A stretch of 64,000 nt of DNA, from NCBI RefSeq assembly GCF_000473265.1, contig NZ_KI421511.1:4547218-4611217 (forward strand), read 5' to 3'. Shown here piece by piece: positions 16,869 through 24,313 of the stretch. Below the pieces are notes generated by a model. It saw nothing but the letters and a program-made list of their open reading frames with translations. It made no database searches and was not told where the DNA came from. This stretch comes from Amycolatopsis thermoflava N1165 (GTDB taxonomy: Bacteria > Actinomycetota > Actinomycetes > Mycobacteriales > Pseudonocardiaceae). Both the position numbers and the translations under genes were made by a program. Every line of letters starts with the position of its first letter. Within the stretch, counting starts at the first letter, position 1.

Positions 16869-17651
16869 TTATTCCGAGGCGTCCAGGCCGCTGTCCCGGT
16901 TGATCACTACGGCCTCGCCGTCCAGGTAGGTCAGCGCGAGCGCCGCGTGCTCCGCGAGTACCCGCGCCGTCTTGCGGCCCAGGGGCAAATCCTCTGATTC
17001 GTCGCCTACAGCGATGATCGCCGAAGTGGCAATCGCCATCGTGGCGGTCCCGCCTGCCGCGAAGTGTGCCTTCAGCTCCTGGTTGAGCCGCTGGCTCGTC
17101 TGCTGCGACGCACTTGGCCGCCGATACTGAGCGGCCCGTCTGCGCAGCTCGACCGACTCGCCGACGTAGACCTGCGGGCGTGCGTCAGTGGCCGGGCCGC
17201 GCAAGGTGAGCCGGTAGATCCCGGGTAACCGCGGAAGCTCGGGGAACGCCAAGTCGCCGGCCTCGTCGAGCGAGACGGGACCAGCGTGTTGCCACGTCAT
17301 GTGCACTCGCACGTCCAGCTCGGCGAGGTCGCTCTCGTTGACCAGCACGGCGGCCGCGGTCTCGGATGCGCGCCGCCGCCCTCGGGCGAGATAGCTTCCG
17401 CCGACCTTGCCGCGGAGCAGTCGCACTTGCTGCTGGATGAAGTCCACGTGGTCCACGTGCCAGTCCGCCTCGCGCCAGGCCTGGGCCTGGACCGAGCTGC
17501 TGTTGGCCCACCACTGGCGGCGCTCGTAGGCGGACGGTGGCAGGCCGCCTACTAACCCCGCCACCTCGTCGAAGGTGAATTCAACGACACGCTGACCGGT
17601 TCTCGCGGCAGCGATCAGCCGGTCGGCGAGCTGCCGATACTTCGCGCCCAT
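16869..17651 (-). CDS. DUF7662-like domain fused to a GIY-YIG nuclease-like domain
   Basis: A 260-aa protein; ATG 17651 has AGGAGG upstream. Residues 1-80 carry FTFDEVAGLVGGLPPSA, RQWWANSS, AQAWREADWHVDHVDF, the pattern of a small conserved domain I know as DUF7662. Residues 142-240 match a GIY-YIG nuclease: G144-I-Y146, V161-Y-V-G164 (VYVGESVEL), Arg171/172 in RRRAAQYRRP and a metal-site candidate E234. Both parts are intact and no membrane segment is present. The combination suggests a nucleic-acid-cutting protein, perhaps defensive, but the target is unknown. It is divergent from the WXG/toxin operon with 177 bp between. Confidence 0.75.
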   Translation of the reverse strand: MGAKYRQLADRLIAAARTGQRVVEFTFDEVAGLVGGLPPSAYERRQWWANSSSVQAQAWREADWHVDHVDFIQQQVRLLRGKVGGSYLARGRRRASETAAAVLVNESDLAELDVRVHMTWQHAGPVSLDEAGDLAFPELPRLPGIYRLTLRGPATDARPQVYVGESVELRRRAAQYRRPSASQQTSQRLNQELKAHFAAGGTATMAIATSAIIAVGDESEDLPLGRKTARVLAEHAALALTYLDGEAVVINRDSGLDASE

Positions 17652-17828
17652 GCGCCTCCTGATGTCTCCTTCGGCGAGAACGCTCGCTCCGTCGGCTTCA
17701 GGACATGATCACCTGACCCAGGGGCTTCGCCGTTAAGCCAAAAGGGTGAATTGATCGATGTGCAACAGTACGTGCTCGTCCTCTGACCTAGAGTGTCGCG
17801 GGCTGGACCTTGGGGAGGGGAACGCTCG

Positions 17829-18143
17829 GTGGGGATAGAGGTCGATCCCGATGCGCTTCGGGACCTCGGTCGGGACATTGCCGATCTGCTCGGGATGCTG
17901 AGCCAGCTTCAGATCCACATGATCGACTGCGATCGCAAGTTCGTCGGGCACTCCGGCCTCGCCGACTCCTACGACTCGTTCACCGAGCGCTGGGCGGTCG
18001 GTGTGGCCGCGTTGATGGAAGACGCCGGGTCCATGTCGGAGCAGCTCGTGCAAGCGGCTGACGCCTATGAGCGATACGACCAGGGCGTGGGCGAGAACCT
18101 GCGCGGCATCCTCGGCGACCTGTCGAACGGCGGACCGCGGTGA
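17829..18143 (+). CDS. WXG100-like secreted partner protein
   Basis: A 104-aa helical protein from GTG 17829, with GGGAGG upstream. It has two predicted helices with a turn region near HSGLADSYDSF in place of a classic WxG. The length and hydrophobic spacing match ESX/WXG100-type small proteins (DUF2580-like). It lies 3 bp before the toxin gene, as expected for a type VII secretion partner or chaperone. No ESX machinery gene is present in the window, so secretion would use a chromosomal system. Confidence 0.65.
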   Translation: MGIEVDPDALRDLGRDIADLLGMLSQLQIHMIDCDRKFVGHSGLADSYDSFTERWAVGVAALMEDAGSMSEQLVQAADAYERYDQGVGENLRGILGDLSNGGPR

Positions 18144-18146
18144 GCC

Positions 18147-19058
18147 GTGCCTGAGTTGGGCGAGACCAGCGACCCGAAGGCTCTGGTGCCGGGTGATCCG
18201 CTGGAGATCCGTAAATCCGCCGTGCACCTCCTGCGCTACGGTCGAGCCCTCAACGAGGTCGGCGACGGCTTGAAAGACCTGGACAGCAGCCACTGGAAAG
18301 GCGCCGCGGCCGACGCTTTCCGTGAGAAGTTCGAGGCCGAACCCACCCGGTGGCAGAACTGCGGAGATGCGTTCCTCGACGCCGAGACCGCGATTCAGGC
18401 GTACTGCCAGCAGCTGAGCTGGGCGCAGGATCAGGCTGGCGAGGCAATCAGACTGCGGGACCAGGGGCAGCAAGCCACTGACGCCGCGCAGCAGCAGGAG
18501 ATCCCGCCGGCCGACGATCCGGGTGAGGGGCTCCGTCGTCAGGCACAGGACCTCCTGAACCGGGCCCGCCAGGGCGTCGACGAGACCGCGTGGCGGGTCG
18601 TGGGCATCCTGGACCGCGCACAAGCGCTGGCGCCACAGAAGTCACGGTCCGGGCCGGTGTCGGTCACGGTGCCCGAGCAGTACCGCATGGAGTTCCAAGG
18701 CTTCAACTACGTCGTTCTGGACTCGCGCACCTACCCCGAGGCCGCGCAGCACGCGTACGAGGCCACGCACGGCATGTCCTGGCGAGGCGAGCAGGTCAAG
18801 GGCGGGGCGCAACCAGTCGAGCTGACCATCGACCGGCCGGGCCGTAAGGACCGTCGGCGCGAATCCATGAAGCAGGTTCCGGATACTCAGTCCGGCCTTG
18901 ACCGTGACGAGTACCCGCCCGCCCTGTTCGCCGAGGGCGGTACCGGATCCAGCGTGAAGTACATCGACGCCAGCGACAACCGGCGGGCCGGTTCGGCGAT
19001 CAGGGAGCAAACCAAGAACCTCGCCAACGGCGAGGAAGTCATCGTGGTGGTGAACTGA
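18147..19058 (+). CDS. WXG-type toxin with C-terminal NucA/NucB deoxyribonuclease domain
   Basis: A 303-aa protein from GTG 18147. Residues 15-110 are a WXG-type helical hairpin with HWKG as the W-x-G turn. Residues 110-170 are a linker. Residues 170-303 match NucA/NucB DNases (PF14040): YVVLDSRTYPEAAQHAYEAT, DRPGRKDRRRESM, then LDRDEYPPALF with D252, D254 and E255, SSVKYIDASDNRRAGS and a closing NGEEVIVVV. This domain makes a non-specific DNase in Bacillus. N-terminal WXG plus C-terminal nuclease is the architecture of type VII polymorphic toxins. The following gene is the likely immunity protein. Confidence 0.87.
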   Translation: MPELGETSDPKALVPGDPLEIRKSAVHLLRYGRALNEVGDGLKDLDSSHWKGAAADAFREKFEAEPTRWQNCGDAFLDAETAIQAYCQQLSWAQDQAGEAIRLRDQGQQATDAAQQQEIPPADDPGEGLRRQAQDLLNRARQGVDETAWRVVGILDRAQALAPQKSRSGPVSVTVPEQYRMEFQGFNYVVLDSRTYPEAAQHAYEATHGMSWRGEQVKGGAQPVELTIDRPGRKDRRRESMKQVPDTQSGLDRDEYPPALFAEGGTGSSVKYIDASDNRRAGSAIREQTKNLANGEEVIVVVN

Positions 19059-19061
19059 GCT

Positions 19062-20204
19062 ATGACACCCGAGGTCGAACGTCCCCCGCTGCAACGGCTT
19101 CTCGATCAGGCCCGCGCACCGCTCGGGCCGTTGATCCGGCTCGACCTCGGGGAGCGCACCGGTCCCTTGGGCGAGCTGGCCACCCTGCTATCCCAGGTCA
19201 ACGGATTCACCGTCTTCAACGCCGGCATACAGGTCTTTCACGCTGGAGCACGCGGTCTCGGCCCCGAGCTGGAGCACTGGAACGCGGCCGACACCTGGAA
19301 GGACAGCTACTTAGGCCTCGCGGACAACCTGTTCTGCTTCGCCCAGGACTTGTTCGGTCAACAGTTCGCCATCGAGGACCGCGCCCGGGTCGTGTTGTTC
19401 GACCCCGAGACCGCGGAACGCGAACCGATCGGAACCAGCCTCGACGAGTGGGCAGCGTGGCTGCTGACCGATCCCGACGTCAACGGTACCTACCGTTACG
19501 CCACGGCGTGGCAGCATGCTCACGGAGCCCTGGACCACGATCAGCGCCTGATCCCCTGGCAGCTGTTCAGCCTCGGCGGCAGCTACGACTTCGACAACAT
19601 CGCAGTGAAGGACGCCGTCGAGTGCATGCGCATCCGCGGCCCCTTCGCCCAGAAGATCCACGACCTACCCGACGGGGAGCACATCACCCTCATGCCCGAG
19701 CAGCCCCGAACCGAGACCGGCGAACGCCTCGCCTACGCCGAACTCGATGTCTTCGCCGACTACAACTCGTTCATTCTCCGCGACGAGTCGAACGACCCCA
19801 CACTGTCCTTCGACTTCACCGACGCCACCACCGCCGATCTCGTGGCCACCGAACAAGGTGTCCTCGGGGTCGGCACCGCCCGTCGAGTCGAGGTCCCCGT
19901 CATCCTGGATGTCCGCCGCAGCGAGCCGGACGACAGCCTTGACGACTGGGACCACGTCACCGAGGGCGGCGTGTCCGCCCCAACCGGACGCCTTGTCGCA
20001 ACGAGCGACGACGACCCCGACGATATGCCCGTCACCGAAGTCCCGCCCGGCGACTACGCCGCCCGGATCTACTACCGCGGACTACGGACCATCTCCTCCG
20101 ACGGCATGCACGGCAACGACCTTTACCGCGTCGTGCTGTGGCCCGGCGAGCCGCGGCCCGCGCGCGTGGTCAAGCGGTTTCATGGAGAGTTGCCTGGAGG
20201 CTGA
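19062..20204 (+). CDS. Two-domain immunity protein: SMI1/KNR4 (SUKH) plus ComJ-like domain
   Basis: A 380-aa protein, 3 bp after the toxin. Residues 1-200 follow the SUKH/SMI1-KNR4 pattern (LSQVNGFTVFNAGIQVFHAG, DLFGQQFAIEDRARVVLFDP, GTSLDEWAAWLL), the commonest immunity fold for nuclease toxins. Residues 215-380 form a separate beta-rich domain (LAYAELDVFADYNSF, VPVILDVRR, WDHVTEGGVSAPTGRL, VPPGDYAARIYYRG, DLYRVVLWPGEP). This resembles ComJ/Nin, the inhibitor of Bacillus NucA, in layout and partner; that similarity is my reading and not proven. Context makes it the antidote to the upstream DNase. Confidence 0.75.
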   Translation: MTPEVERPPLQRLLDQARAPLGPLIRLDLGERTGPLGELATLLSQVNGFTVFNAGIQVFHAGARGLGPELEHWNAADTWKDSYLGLADNLFCFAQDLFGQQFAIEDRARVVLFDPETAEREPIGTSLDEWAAWLLTDPDVNGTYRYATAWQHAHGALDHDQRLIPWQLFSLGGSYDFDNIAVKDAVECMRIRGPFAQKIHDLPDGEHITLMPEQPRTETGERLAYAELDVFADYNSFILRDESNDPTLSFDFTDATTADLVATEQGVLGVGTARRVEVPVILDVRRSEPDDSLDDWDHVTEGGVSAPTGRLVATSDDDPDDMPVTEVPPGDYAARIYYRGLRTISSDGMHGNDLYRVVLWPGEPRPARVVKRFHGELPGG

Positions 20205-20408
20205 CGGAGTCGAATTCGCCTGTTAAGACGGGTCATCCCGCGCAAGGTCCGCCGCATCAGCGCCAAGGCTGCCGCGCGAGGGTCAACGCCCCGAACCCGT
20301 TCAGCACCTGCTTCTCGCAGCCGTCGAGCAAACGGCGTTCACGGTCAGGGCCTGTGGCGAAGACGTTCATCAAACACGAGGACTTTCGAGCCATACACAG
20401 CGCCTTCG

Positions 20409-21194
20409 TCAACTGCTCATGCAGGGCGCCTTCTGGACGGGGGTGTGGAAGGTCCACTCGTCGCCGTCGATGGCGTAGTTGCCGTCCGGGTCGGGGTCGA
20501 TGCGCCAGGGCAGGTACTTGTCCTGGACGCGCAGGTGCTGGTGCACGTGGACGAGGGTGCGGCCGTCGAGGTAGACCTGCGGGTAGTCGTCGGGGACGAG
20601 GTCGTGGTGGGTGGTGCAGAACGCGGCCACGGCTTCGGCGATCTCGGGCCGGAACACCGGGGTCAACGGCTGCCCGGGGCGGGTGCCGATCCGGGCGGGG
20701 AACGCGCTCGCCGCTGCGTTGGCGGGGTCACAGGTGACGAGGGTTTCCCCGGGGCGTGGCTCGCGGCGGGTGAGATCGCCCAGCACGGCCAGCTCGTGCG
20801 CGATTCGGGCGGCGGTGCGAGTCGGGGTGGACAGGAACCAGCGGCCGAGGTGGCCCAGCGGGTAGCGGCCGCCCTCGTCGGGTGGGATCTCGTGGCGCTG
20901 GTGGGCGGCCTCGCCGGTGAAGACGACGAGCAGGTCGTTCTCGAAGCGGGCCAGCGGATACCAGTCCGGGTCGGTCGGGTACACCAGGTTGAGCCACTCG
21001 CACAGCGCCTGCGCGACCTCGCGGCGCAGCCGGGGCTGCACCCACAGACCGTGGTGGCGGCGCGGTTCGATGAGGGCGGGGAAGCTGGCCTGGTGAGGCC
21101 GGGTACGGGCGGCGGGCACGTGTTCGATCCAGTGCTCGCCGGCGGCGAGGTCGATGTCCCCGGACGAGTCGGCGGTGGTGGTGAGGGTGTTCAT
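20409..21194 (-). CDS. Hypothetical protein, last gene of the MoxR/VWA accessory operon
   Basis: A 261-aa soluble protein. The start ATG 21194 overlaps the stop of the upstream gene (ATGA), and GAAGGAGACACCCG precedes it. Recognisable stretches are RRHHGLWVQPRLRREVAQALCEWLN, LARFENDLLVVFTGE and VYLDGRTLVHVHQHLRVQDKYLPW, which recur in the same place in actinobacterial plasmid operons as far as I recall. No catalytic motif or membrane segment is visible. Function unknown. Confidence 0.65.
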   Translation of the reverse strand: MNTLTTTADSSGDIDLAAGEHWIEHVPAARTRPHQASFPALIEPRRHHGLWVQPRLRREVAQALCEWLNLVYPTDPDWYPLARFENDLLVVFTGEAAHQRHEIPPDEGGRYPLGHLGRWFLSTPTRTAARIAHELAVLGDLTRREPRPGETLVTCDPANAAASAFPARIGTRPGQPLTPVFRPEIAEAVAAFCTTHHDLVPDDYPQVYLDGRTLVHVHQHLRVQDKYLPWRIDPDPDGNYAIDGDEWTFHTPVQKAPCMSS

Positions 21195-21502
21195 CGGGTG
21201 TCTCCTTCGGCGGTCGGGCGGGTCCAGCGGTAGGCCACCGGGTCCCAGGTGGCGGTGGTGAGCAGGCGGTGGAGGTCGGGCAGGCCGGGGCCGAGCATCC
21301 AGCCGAACTCGGCGCATTCGGCTTCACCGGGCCACCGCCCGGTCCACACGTCCTGGGGGCAGCGGCAGGCCCCGTGGCCGAGGCGCTGCAGCCCGGTGGC
21401 CAGACAGCGGGCCACGTCGCAGCCCTCGCGGTGGGCTTGGCCGATTCCGGCGTGACAGTCCGGGCAGCGCTCCTCGAGCGGCGTCTGGTCGGGGTGAGTC
21501 AT
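21191..21502 (-). CDS. Small cysteine-rich (zinc-ribbon-like) protein
   Basis: A 103-aa protein starting at ATG 21502 behind GGAGG. Metal-ligand candidates are C13-x2-C16, H25/C29/C34 and C47/C49, in CPDCHAGIGQAH, GCDVARC and ACRCPQDVWTG, followed by GEAECAEFGW. It overlaps the next gene by 4 bp. It is probably a small zinc-binding protein of plasmid operons, role unknown. Confidence 0.7.
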   Translation of the reverse strand: MTHPDQTPLEERCPDCHAGIGQAHREGCDVARCLATGLQRLGHGACRCPQDVWTGRWPGEAECAEFGWMLGPGLPDLHRLLTTATWDPVAYRWTRPTAEGDTR

Positions 21503-21566
21503 CTCGGCCTCCTTGTGGGTGTCGTGGTGGTTCTTGCAGGAATTCGGCCCACTGAGCTGGTCGGAG

Positions 21567-22390
21567 TCAGGTGGTGGTCAGCAGCGCGCGGGTGTGCGGG
21601 TCGGCCAGCACGGGGTGGGTGCGGCGGCGTTCGTCGTCGGCGAGGAGCACGCGCACGGCGAAGCGGGGCGGTCCGCCGTCGGGGTCGGTCCATCCGTAGA
21701 GAGCGGGTAGTCCGGTGAGGGCCTGTGCTGCCGCGTCGGCGGCGGGGTCGCCGTCGTGTAGGCCGAACACCTCGATCTCCAGCTCCACGGTGGTTTCGTG
21801 GGCGGTGATGGCATACCGCAGGTGTGGGGGGAGTTGCGCGCGGAGTTCGACGAGCTGAGCGGGTGCCGGTCCCGGCGGCGACGGTAGGGTGAGGTCGGCC
21901 AGGATGCGCAGCCCGAGCTGCGCGAGGTCGTGGCGGTGGGTCTCGCCCAGGAGCGGTCCGTAGCGGCGCCGCGTGGTGTCGGCGGCGTCGATCCCGATGT
22001 AGCCGCAGATGTCGCGACCGTGCGGGAACACCACCGGGGTCTCGCCCGGTCTGGGCGGGATGTACTCGCCCGCGCGCATCGCCCAGCGCTGGCCCTGCCG
22101 CGCTGTCCACACGGTGCCCGTGTCGAAGGCATGGGTGAAGTCGGTGCCGTGACTGGTGGGCCAGGTTCCACCGCCACGGTCGGCCTCGGTGGGTGACCTC
22201 GCCGGCCTGGCCGACCTCGGCGGCGTGCAGGAAGGAGTTCACGAGGTCGGTGAACTCGTCCGCGGAGCGGGCCCGCCAGATCCCGTCGACACTCTGGCAG
22301 GCGCAGGTGCCGAGGTGGATCGATCGATCCGATCCATTCGGCGTCGGGTCCGCGCCCGAGGTAGAAGTCGTGGGTGGTCGAGCGGCTCAT
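21567..22390 (-). pseudogene. Frameshifted gene of the FYLGRGPDAEWIGS family
   Basis: ATG 22390 opens with DFYLGRGPDAEWIGSI, a close match to the intact gene at 22645-23136. After that the reading moves to a second frame (HLGTCACQSVDGIWRARSAD, NSFLHAAEVGQAGEVT) and then to a third (RGGGTWPTSHGTDFTHAFDTG), which runs to the stop at 21567. Each shift coincides with a 4-bp tandem duplication: gatc doubled at about 22318-22330 and cacc doubled at 22188-22195 (minus-strand sense). Removing one copy of each restores a single frame. The last 181 codons remain open and could start at GTG 22112, so a C-terminal fragment might still be made. Confidence 0.7.
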
Positions 22391-22623
22391 CACACACCTC
22401 CGGTGGTGTAGGAAGTCCGGTTGCGCGGCGGCTGGTAAGGGTTCGAGCGGGTCGTGGCCGGGTCGAGTGGCAGGTTCGGCGCGGGACGGGCAGCAAGTTC
22501 GGTGTCCTGGTCGCGCTCGGCGGCGCGGTCGAGGAGGTAGGCCGCCACGATGACCGGGCTCCACGGTCCCGGCAGCAGCACCGCCAGCACCGCCCACAAG
22601 AGCATTTTCTTCTTGTCTCGCAT
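22390..22623 (-). CDS. Small single-pass membrane protein
   Basis: A 77-aa protein: KKK followed by one hydrophobic helix at about residues 7-30 (LLWAVLAVLLPGPWSPVIVAAYLL), then a polar tail. Stop and next start share one base (TGATG), so it is coupled to the damaged gene downstream. GGAAGGAAACCC precedes the start. Function unknown. Confidence 0.6.
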   Translation of the reverse strand: MRDKKKMLLWAVLAVLLPGPWSPVIVAAYLLDRAAERDQDTELAARPAPNLPLDPATTRSNPYQPPRNRTSYTTGGV

Positions 22624-22644
22624 GGGTTTCCTTCCGTAGTGGTG

Positions 22645-23136
22645 TCAGGGTTGGTGCCAGAGCACGCGGGCGTAGTCGGCGGGCGGATCGCCGGGTGAGC
22701 GGAACACTGGGAGCGCGACCGCTGGCGGTGCGGCGGGGTCGCGTACCCAGGCGGCGAGGTCGGGCGGGCCGCACCGCAGTGGCGGGCACGGGTCGTCGCG
22801 GTCGAGGCGGTGCCAGCGGGCGCCACCGCCCGCTGTCATGTGCACGCCGCCGCCGGGGCCGCCGAGGAAGGTGATGATCCAGTCGTTGCAGTGGCTGGTG
22901 TCCCAGTCCCACGGCCAGCCGTGGCGAGGCGAGTGACCCACCCCGACGCACTCGATCGGCCACATCATCAGCAATTTCCGCACCGCGTCGCGGTAGCGCG
23001 CCAGGCCGGGCGCGGTCAGGACGGCGCGGCCGTGGTCGTCCTTGAGCAGGTTGTCAGGATGGCAGGCGAACTGCAGGGACCCGATCCACTCCGCCCTCGG
23101 GCCCGCCCCGAGGTAGAAGTCCGTGCGCGTCACCAT
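22645..23136 (-). CDS. FYLGAGPRAEWIGS-family hypothetical protein
   Basis: A 163-aa protein and intact relative of the pseudogene at 21567-22390. It shares the N-terminal FYLGxGPxAEWIGS block and then diverges. Its middle has WPWDWDTSHCNDWIITFLGG. No membrane helix. GGGGGAG lies just upstream of the ATG, and the previous stop abuts the start. Two related genes in one operon suggest a duplicated accessory function, unknown. Confidence 0.65.
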   Translation of the reverse strand: MVTRTDFYLGAGPRAEWIGSLQFACHPDNLLKDDHGRAVLTAPGLARYRDAVRKLLMMWPIECVGVGHSPRHGWPWDWDTSHCNDWIITFLGGPGGGVHMTAGGGARWHRLDRDDPCPPLRCGPPDLAAWVRDPAAPPAVALPVFRSPGDPPADYARVLWHQP

Positions 23137-23499
23137 TCACTGCTCCCCCGTGCTGTGCCCGGCATCTGCCGGTGGTGTCGGTGGCGGCACGAGTACGGGT
23201 CCGCCGAGGGCGAGGGTGAGGCGGCAGCCCGCGGACTCGCGGGCGTGGACGTCCCAGAAGCCCCGGCACAGGGCCTGGCTGCCGGGCGGGTTACCGGTGT
23301 CGGGAAGTGTGGCGTGGCAGACGATCCAGCTGTCGCGGTCGAGTGCCTCCCGCACGAGCTGGTCGCGGTAGCCGGGCGGGAGGAACATCAGGTTGCCGGG
23401 CCGGAAGATGCAGGTCGCGCACTTGGTGGTCAGCAGGCGCGGGAGGCCGCTGTCGGCGTCGCGGACGTCGCCCTGCCGGGAGGGTGCGTCGCGGGTCAT
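23137..23499 (-). CDS. Hypothetical protein with CATCIFRPGN motif
   Basis: A 120-aa protein; the start ATG 23499 overlaps the upstream stop (ATGA). Conserved blocks are TKCATCIFRPGNLM, SWIVCHATL and QALCRGFWDVHA, with four cysteines and one histidine that could bind zinc. This family is common in actinophages and plasmids. The context and cysteine pattern suggest nucleic-acid or metal binding, but no activity can be assigned. Confidence 0.65.
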   Translation of the reverse strand: MTRDAPSRQGDVRDADSGLPRLLTTKCATCIFRPGNLMFLPPGYRDQLVREALDRDSWIVCHATLPDTGNPPGSQALCRGFWDVHARESAGCRLTLALGGPVLVPPPTPPADAGHSTGEQ

Positions 23500-24230
23500 C
23501 GCTGCACGCTCCGGGGCGCGCTCGCGAGTTCGGCGCGAAGGTCGGCGAGGAGGCGGCCGTCGCGGGCGCGGCGCCACAGGTACCAGCCGTTGACCGTGGT
23601 CGGTGTGGCGAGCCGGGTCGCCAGCGCGGACACGGCGGTCGGGAACACCGGGGCGGGTTCGGTGCCGTGCAGCAGCGCGCCGCCGTGGCCCACGATCGCG
23701 GTGTGCCCGTTCCACACCAGCTCCTCGCCGGGCGCGAGCAGTCCGGCGTCGATCAGCTGGTCAAGCCCGTCGGGGTACGGTGGCGCGCCGACCGACGAGG
23801 TGAACAGCCGCCGCCCGATCGCGCGCTCGGCCTCGTCGGCGAGGGCCCGCATCCAGGCCACGAGCGTGGCGGCGAGGTGGTGTGGCCAGTGCGCGTCCAT
23901 CGGGGGCAGCGTCAGCACGCTGTGCCAGCCGTAGGCGGTCGCGGTGAGGATCTCGACCTTGGCCTTGCCGGGGTCGTGGTGGGCGGGCGGGTGCAGCCGC
24001 ACCGCGACGTCGCCCTGGTGCACGTCGGCGGAGGGCTGGGCGGGCAGCCACACCCCGGCCATCAGGTCGGTGGGGCGCGTGGACCAGGGCCGGCCGAGTC
24101 GGACGGTCGTGATGACGAGTGCCCACGCGTCGGTGGGGTTGCGCAGCGGCACCGTGTCCGGGGGTGCGGGCACGAGGGTGACGGCGTCGGGGGGCACGGT
24201 CGGGTCGGTCGGGTACGGGTCGGTGGTCAT
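23496..24230 (-). CDS. Protein with C-terminal RAMA-like domain
   Basis: A 244-aa protein from ATG 24230, with AAAGGACA upstream. The N-terminal 140 residues hold RPTDLMAGVWLPAQ and AYGWHSVLTLPPMD and a helical region. Residues about 150-210 (LDQLIDAGLLAPGEELVWNG, HTAIVGHGGALLHG) match the RAMA domain found fused to DNA methylases and restriction proteins and thought to sense modified DNA. It is coupled to the gene below by ATGA. It probably belongs functionally with the MoxR/VWA pair. Confidence 0.65.
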   Translation of the reverse strand: MTTDPYPTDPTVPPDAVTLVPAPPDTVPLRNPTDAWALVITTVRLGRPWSTRPTDLMAGVWLPAQPSADVHQGDVAVRLHPPAHHDPGKAKVEILTATAYGWHSVLTLPPMDAHWPHHLAATLVAWMRALADEAERAIGRRLFTSSVGAPPYPDGLDQLIDAGLLAPGEELVWNGHTAIVGHGGALLHGTEPAPVFPTAVSALATRLATPTTVNGWYLWRRARDGRLLADLRAELASAPRSVQR

Positions 24231-24313
24231 GGCTGGCGTGTCCTTTCCCTTGTGGTTGTGGGGGTTTGGTCCGGCGGCGGGAGGGTTGGTTGCCCCCGCC
24301 GCCGGGCGGTGGT

